Assembly: GCF_000003605.2 (NCBI RefSeq)
Contig: NW_003132851.1
Location: forward strand, 162,027 to 173,780
Origin: Saccoglossus kowalevskii
Taxonomy: Eukaryota; Hemichordata; Enteropneusta; Harrimaniidae
Direction of reading: 5' to 3'
DNA: 11,754 nucleotides
A program made the position numbers and the translations under genes. Every line of letters begins with the position of its first letter. The first letter of the stretch is position 1. Positions 9,616-11,754 of this stretch are shown here, piece after piece. The notes under the pieces were generated by a model. That model was given only the letters and a program-made list of their open reading frames with translations. It had not been told where the DNA came from and did no database searches.

Positions 9616-9706
9616 AAGAGCAACATTTGTCACACATCGTAAAGTGATCAGCTTAGTAGGGGAAAGGTAAGTGTGGTTATAGAGAGAAAAAACAAACAAA
9701 CAAACA
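9616..9706 (+). repeat. diverged direct repeat, unit 2
   Basis: This is the partner of 9125-9212, about 491 bp downstream in the same orientation, with GGGGAAAGGTAA at 9659-9670. Here the junction reads GAAAG|GTAAGT, a near-ideal splice donor, and the tail is a short (CAAA)n tract. The region upstream (9530-9660) has stops in all three forward frames, so a coding exon ending here is not supported. An old dispersed repeat with an A-rich tail is the simpler reading. Confidence 0.6.
9690..9706 (+). repeat. (CAAA)n short microsatellite
   Basis: About four tandem CAAA units lie at the tail of the second direct-repeat unit. The first unit has a comparable AAAACAAAACAAAA tail, as expected of a retroposed tail or of simple slippage. 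Confidence 0.7.
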
Positions 9707-9972
9707 TACCACTGGCAGAGGTCAAAGTTTGATTGAATCTATTCTGTGATTGGCTCATAAGCAGTCAGTTATTATCATATTTACATGTTACCTTCTGAAA
9801 GACTCAATGGAAAGCAGGCGTTGTGTTAAAAAATTAGCTTCTTTTTGGATATGTTAGCAAGTTTGAAACTGATTGTACCAGTTATAATTGGGATGATTTT
9901 GAATGTACGGCAGCATTTCGCAATCATGTCCCGATATTTTTAAGATACTCCAATTTCCACTTATACATGTAG

Positions 9973-10190
9973 TACTGTAAAATACTTTATTTTCGCTTGG
10001 ATTTAAGTTTCGCTATTTACGCTGAAGGACTGATTCAGTGAAAATAAAATCCAGTGAATATAACTTTTTTCTCTATATTTTACATTCAACTCGTCAAAAA
10101 TGAGTGGAAATAGATATTTTGACATACAAAACACCTAAAAAGTCTTTTCAGCAAAAATTTATTCCAGCTAAACTAAAGTATTCTACAGTA
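9973..10190 (+). mobile_element. MITE family A, copy 4 (218 bp, best-preserved ends)
   Basis: This is the best reference copy in the window. The left end TACTGTAAAATACTTTATTT pairs with the right end, which reads TACTGTAGAATACTTTAGTT on the minus strand. Complementarity continues into the next ~30 bases with small gaps (TTCGCTTGGATTTAAG against TAGCTGGAATAAATTT). The interior is collinear with copies 1 and 3. It carries no frame of significance. The TA dinucleotides at the outer edges are consistent with insertion at TA, but the pre-insertion site is not available here. Confidence 0.85.
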
Positions 10191-10269
10191 AACCGACTGG
10201 AGGGGTAGAATTTTTATGCAACTAAGAACAGTCTTCAGATTGACGGTCGATTTCATTAAAAATTCTAGA

Positions 10270-10283
10270 TTTTTTTTTTTTTT
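10270..10283. repeat. poly(T) tract, 14 bases
   Basis: This is the longest T run I saw. Others of 11-12 bases are at 5704-5715, 11084-11094 and 11376-11387. They could be remnants of minus-strand retroposon tails, but no element is recognisable next to them. Confidence 0.8.
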
Positions 10284-10850
10284 CATTAGATATAGTGCTG
10301 TTATCAATGTTCTCACTCACTCACTTTATTTTTTTTTATTTTCCTAATTTTATTTTTAAGTTCATCCCACTTTCTGTTATAATTTACTGAATCTGATATA
10401 TAGACAGGCTAGAAGTACCATTTACTTTTTAGATTTTTAATTAACCCATAAAAAGTGCTTTCTTTAAGAACTTGTTGAGGAGTTCGGGATTCTCTTAAAA
10501 GTATTTAATGGCTTTTTTGTATCAATGTCTATAAATTGAACACCACTGTTTTTCTATCCTCATTTTTGACAGAAGTTTGCTAAAACTTCACTGAGTTATG
10601 TGCACATATGTATTTTACATGCAGTGTACAACTGTATTCTAAGACACAATATTCATTGTGCAACGTGTAATCTGAAAAATAATAAATCTGCTTTACAGCA
10701 GGCGCTAAATAGTTGCATACACTCAACCCAAGTGCCTGGTAGGAAGTGACAGAGGGGTTTTGCAGAATCCCCAGACACTTTCTTGAGAACTGGATTAATC
10801 GATTATCAAAATACTAGATGCAGCATGCCTTTGATGTGTATATAGTCACA

Positions 10851-10870
10851 GGGGTGGAGAGGGGGGGGGG
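10851..10870 (+). repeat. G-rich tract with a 10-base G run
   Basis: GGGGTGGAGAGGGGGGGGGG is the only strongly G-rich tract in an otherwise A+T-rich window. It could form a G-quadruplex (one four-G run plus a ten-G run), and it is also a likely site of length error or polymorphism. Confidence 0.75.
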
Positions 10871-11230
10871 TATTTGAACTATTCCATTGTAGGTACAAAA
10901 AACATTGTTGTAACATTTATAAGTAAACAAACAAATTTATTTTATAAAAATTACAGGTATACGAGGCGAAGACTATTGTGATTCAAATGACTGGTGGATG
11001 TAGACAAAAAAGTTCATATACAAACAAACAGACAGGTACAAAATGTATCTAATACATTCAATTACAATCCAAAGATTCAAGTATTTTTTTTTTTCCTCAA
11101 TGTTTATTCAGAGATAATAAAACTACTAACAATAACTGTTACTTCATCTGTTAAATCATAGACCCTCCTACTGCAGTGTCCATGGTTAAAACAATTTACT
11201 TTAATAATCTGATCATGAGATTCTAGAAAA

Positions 11231-11300
11231 ATGTATATATTTTTGCGAGAAAACTATTTTGCCGAAACACCATTTCGTTGAAAGCTAAATATATATTGTT
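11231..11300. repeat. possible decayed palindromic element
   Basis: GTATATATTTTTGCGAGAAA at one side and GAAAGCTAAATATATATTG at the other are partly complementary. Between them lies a GCCGAAACACCATTTCG segment. The style resembles short TTTTGCGAG/CGAAA palindromic elements of marine invertebrates. The pairing is weak, there is no second copy here, and terminal repeats are not defined. Confidence 0.25.
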
Positions 11301-11754
11301 ATTTAAATATCCAACAAGTGTGGTATAAATTAAAGAAAATATTGCATGTAATTGCCAGCTGTGTAAAAGAAACAATTTTTTTTTTTTGGTTTAATGGCCG
11401 CAAAGCGCAGCTTTTTAGCAGGTCATGATCACACCAAATTTCATAGAAAGTTTGTTTTGTTGAAGGTTGTGGTGACTTTTAGTCCTCCATATAGTAGTAG
11501 ACCACTTGTCTTATGTGACCACCTATTCAGCAATATTTTTTACAGATTCGCCTTTGTTTAAAAAGATTAAAATAATAATAATTAACATTCCGTTTGAGCA
11601 GGCACTATGTACAGGGTTGTTGTAAAAATGCAATTGTGGAGTGAAACCTTTAAAGTGGATTGACTTCCTAATATGGAAGCGGTGGTAATTACATCGGATA
11701 CATCCTCCTGCTGGTGTTACAGGACATGTGATAGTAGGGTGCATTTCATTGTTT

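Larger units (their letters stand above)
10191..11754. other. no gene recognised; homopolymer-rich flank
   Basis: It holds the poly(T) tracts, the G-rich tract at 10851-10870 and the weak palindromic element at 11231-11300. A 73-codon minus-strand frame at 11523-11744 starts with a cysteine- and histidine-containing stretch (TCPVTPAGGCIRCNYHRFH) and then becomes hydrophobic low-complexity sequence. It is not supported as a gene, although its first 30 codons are less biased than the surroundings. Confidence 0.5.

Noticed and set aside
9530-9670. Exon ending at the GAAAG|GTAAGT donor
   Set aside because: All three forward frames contain stops upstream of the donor (for example TAA after GCTGAACCTCAC), so no open exon of useful length ends there.
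11523-11744. 73-codon minus-strand frame with a C-x-x-C and histidines, resembling a zinc-binding motif
   Set aside because: There is a single CIRC pair with no properly spaced second pair, and the rest is low-complexity hydrophobic sequence.
1-11754. CRISPR array, prophage, operon or other prokaryotic system
   Set aside because: There are no regularly spaced repeats, no coding density and no bacterial-type gene signals. The repeat content is that of an animal genome.

Overview
This window looks like non-coding DNA from an animal nuclear genome, most likely a marine invertebrate. It is strongly A+T-rich, full of A and T homopolymer runs, short microsatellites and degenerate, miniature inverted-repeat elements. 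There is no dense set of long ORFs, no operon structure, no ribosome-binding-site pattern, and no rRNA, recognisable tRNA or CRISPR array. A mollusc-like or other spiralian or deuterostome invertebrate would fit the style of the short non-autonomous elements. Nothing in the window fixes the phylum.

The only stretch that reads like protein-coding sequence is on the minus strand, at 3240-3632. It is 130 codons open, has amphipathic leucine-rich composition, and can be read as a terminal exon with candidate acceptor sites near 3616-3629. It ends in TAA, with an AATAAA signal about 170 bases downstream (3065-3070 on the plus strand). I do not recognise the protein. A second GC-richer island at 2690-2860, also with a minus-strand frame, may be exonic or a decayed repeat.

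The clearest content is repeats. Family A is a ~214-218 bp element with TACTGTAAAATA-type terminal inverted repeats. It occurs four times: 1338-1551, 8117-8328 and 9973-10190 in one orientation, and a rearranged copy at 3868-4053 in the other. Family B is a ~229 bp element with 13-bp perfect terminal inverted repeats (AATACCATATTTG), seen complete at 7041-7269 and as a left half at 6161-6262. Family C is a single ~400 bp fold-back structure at 4274-4680 with arms of about 90 bp. There is also a diverged direct repeat pair at about 9125-9212 and 9616-9706.

The remaining stretches (1-1337, 1552-2690, 4684-6160, 6263-7040, 7270-8116, 8329-9121, 10191-11754) hold simple repeats and short non-conserved frames, and I see no gene in them. 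No system of cooperating genes can be supported here. The most interesting material is the repeat biology and the unidentified exon candidate.
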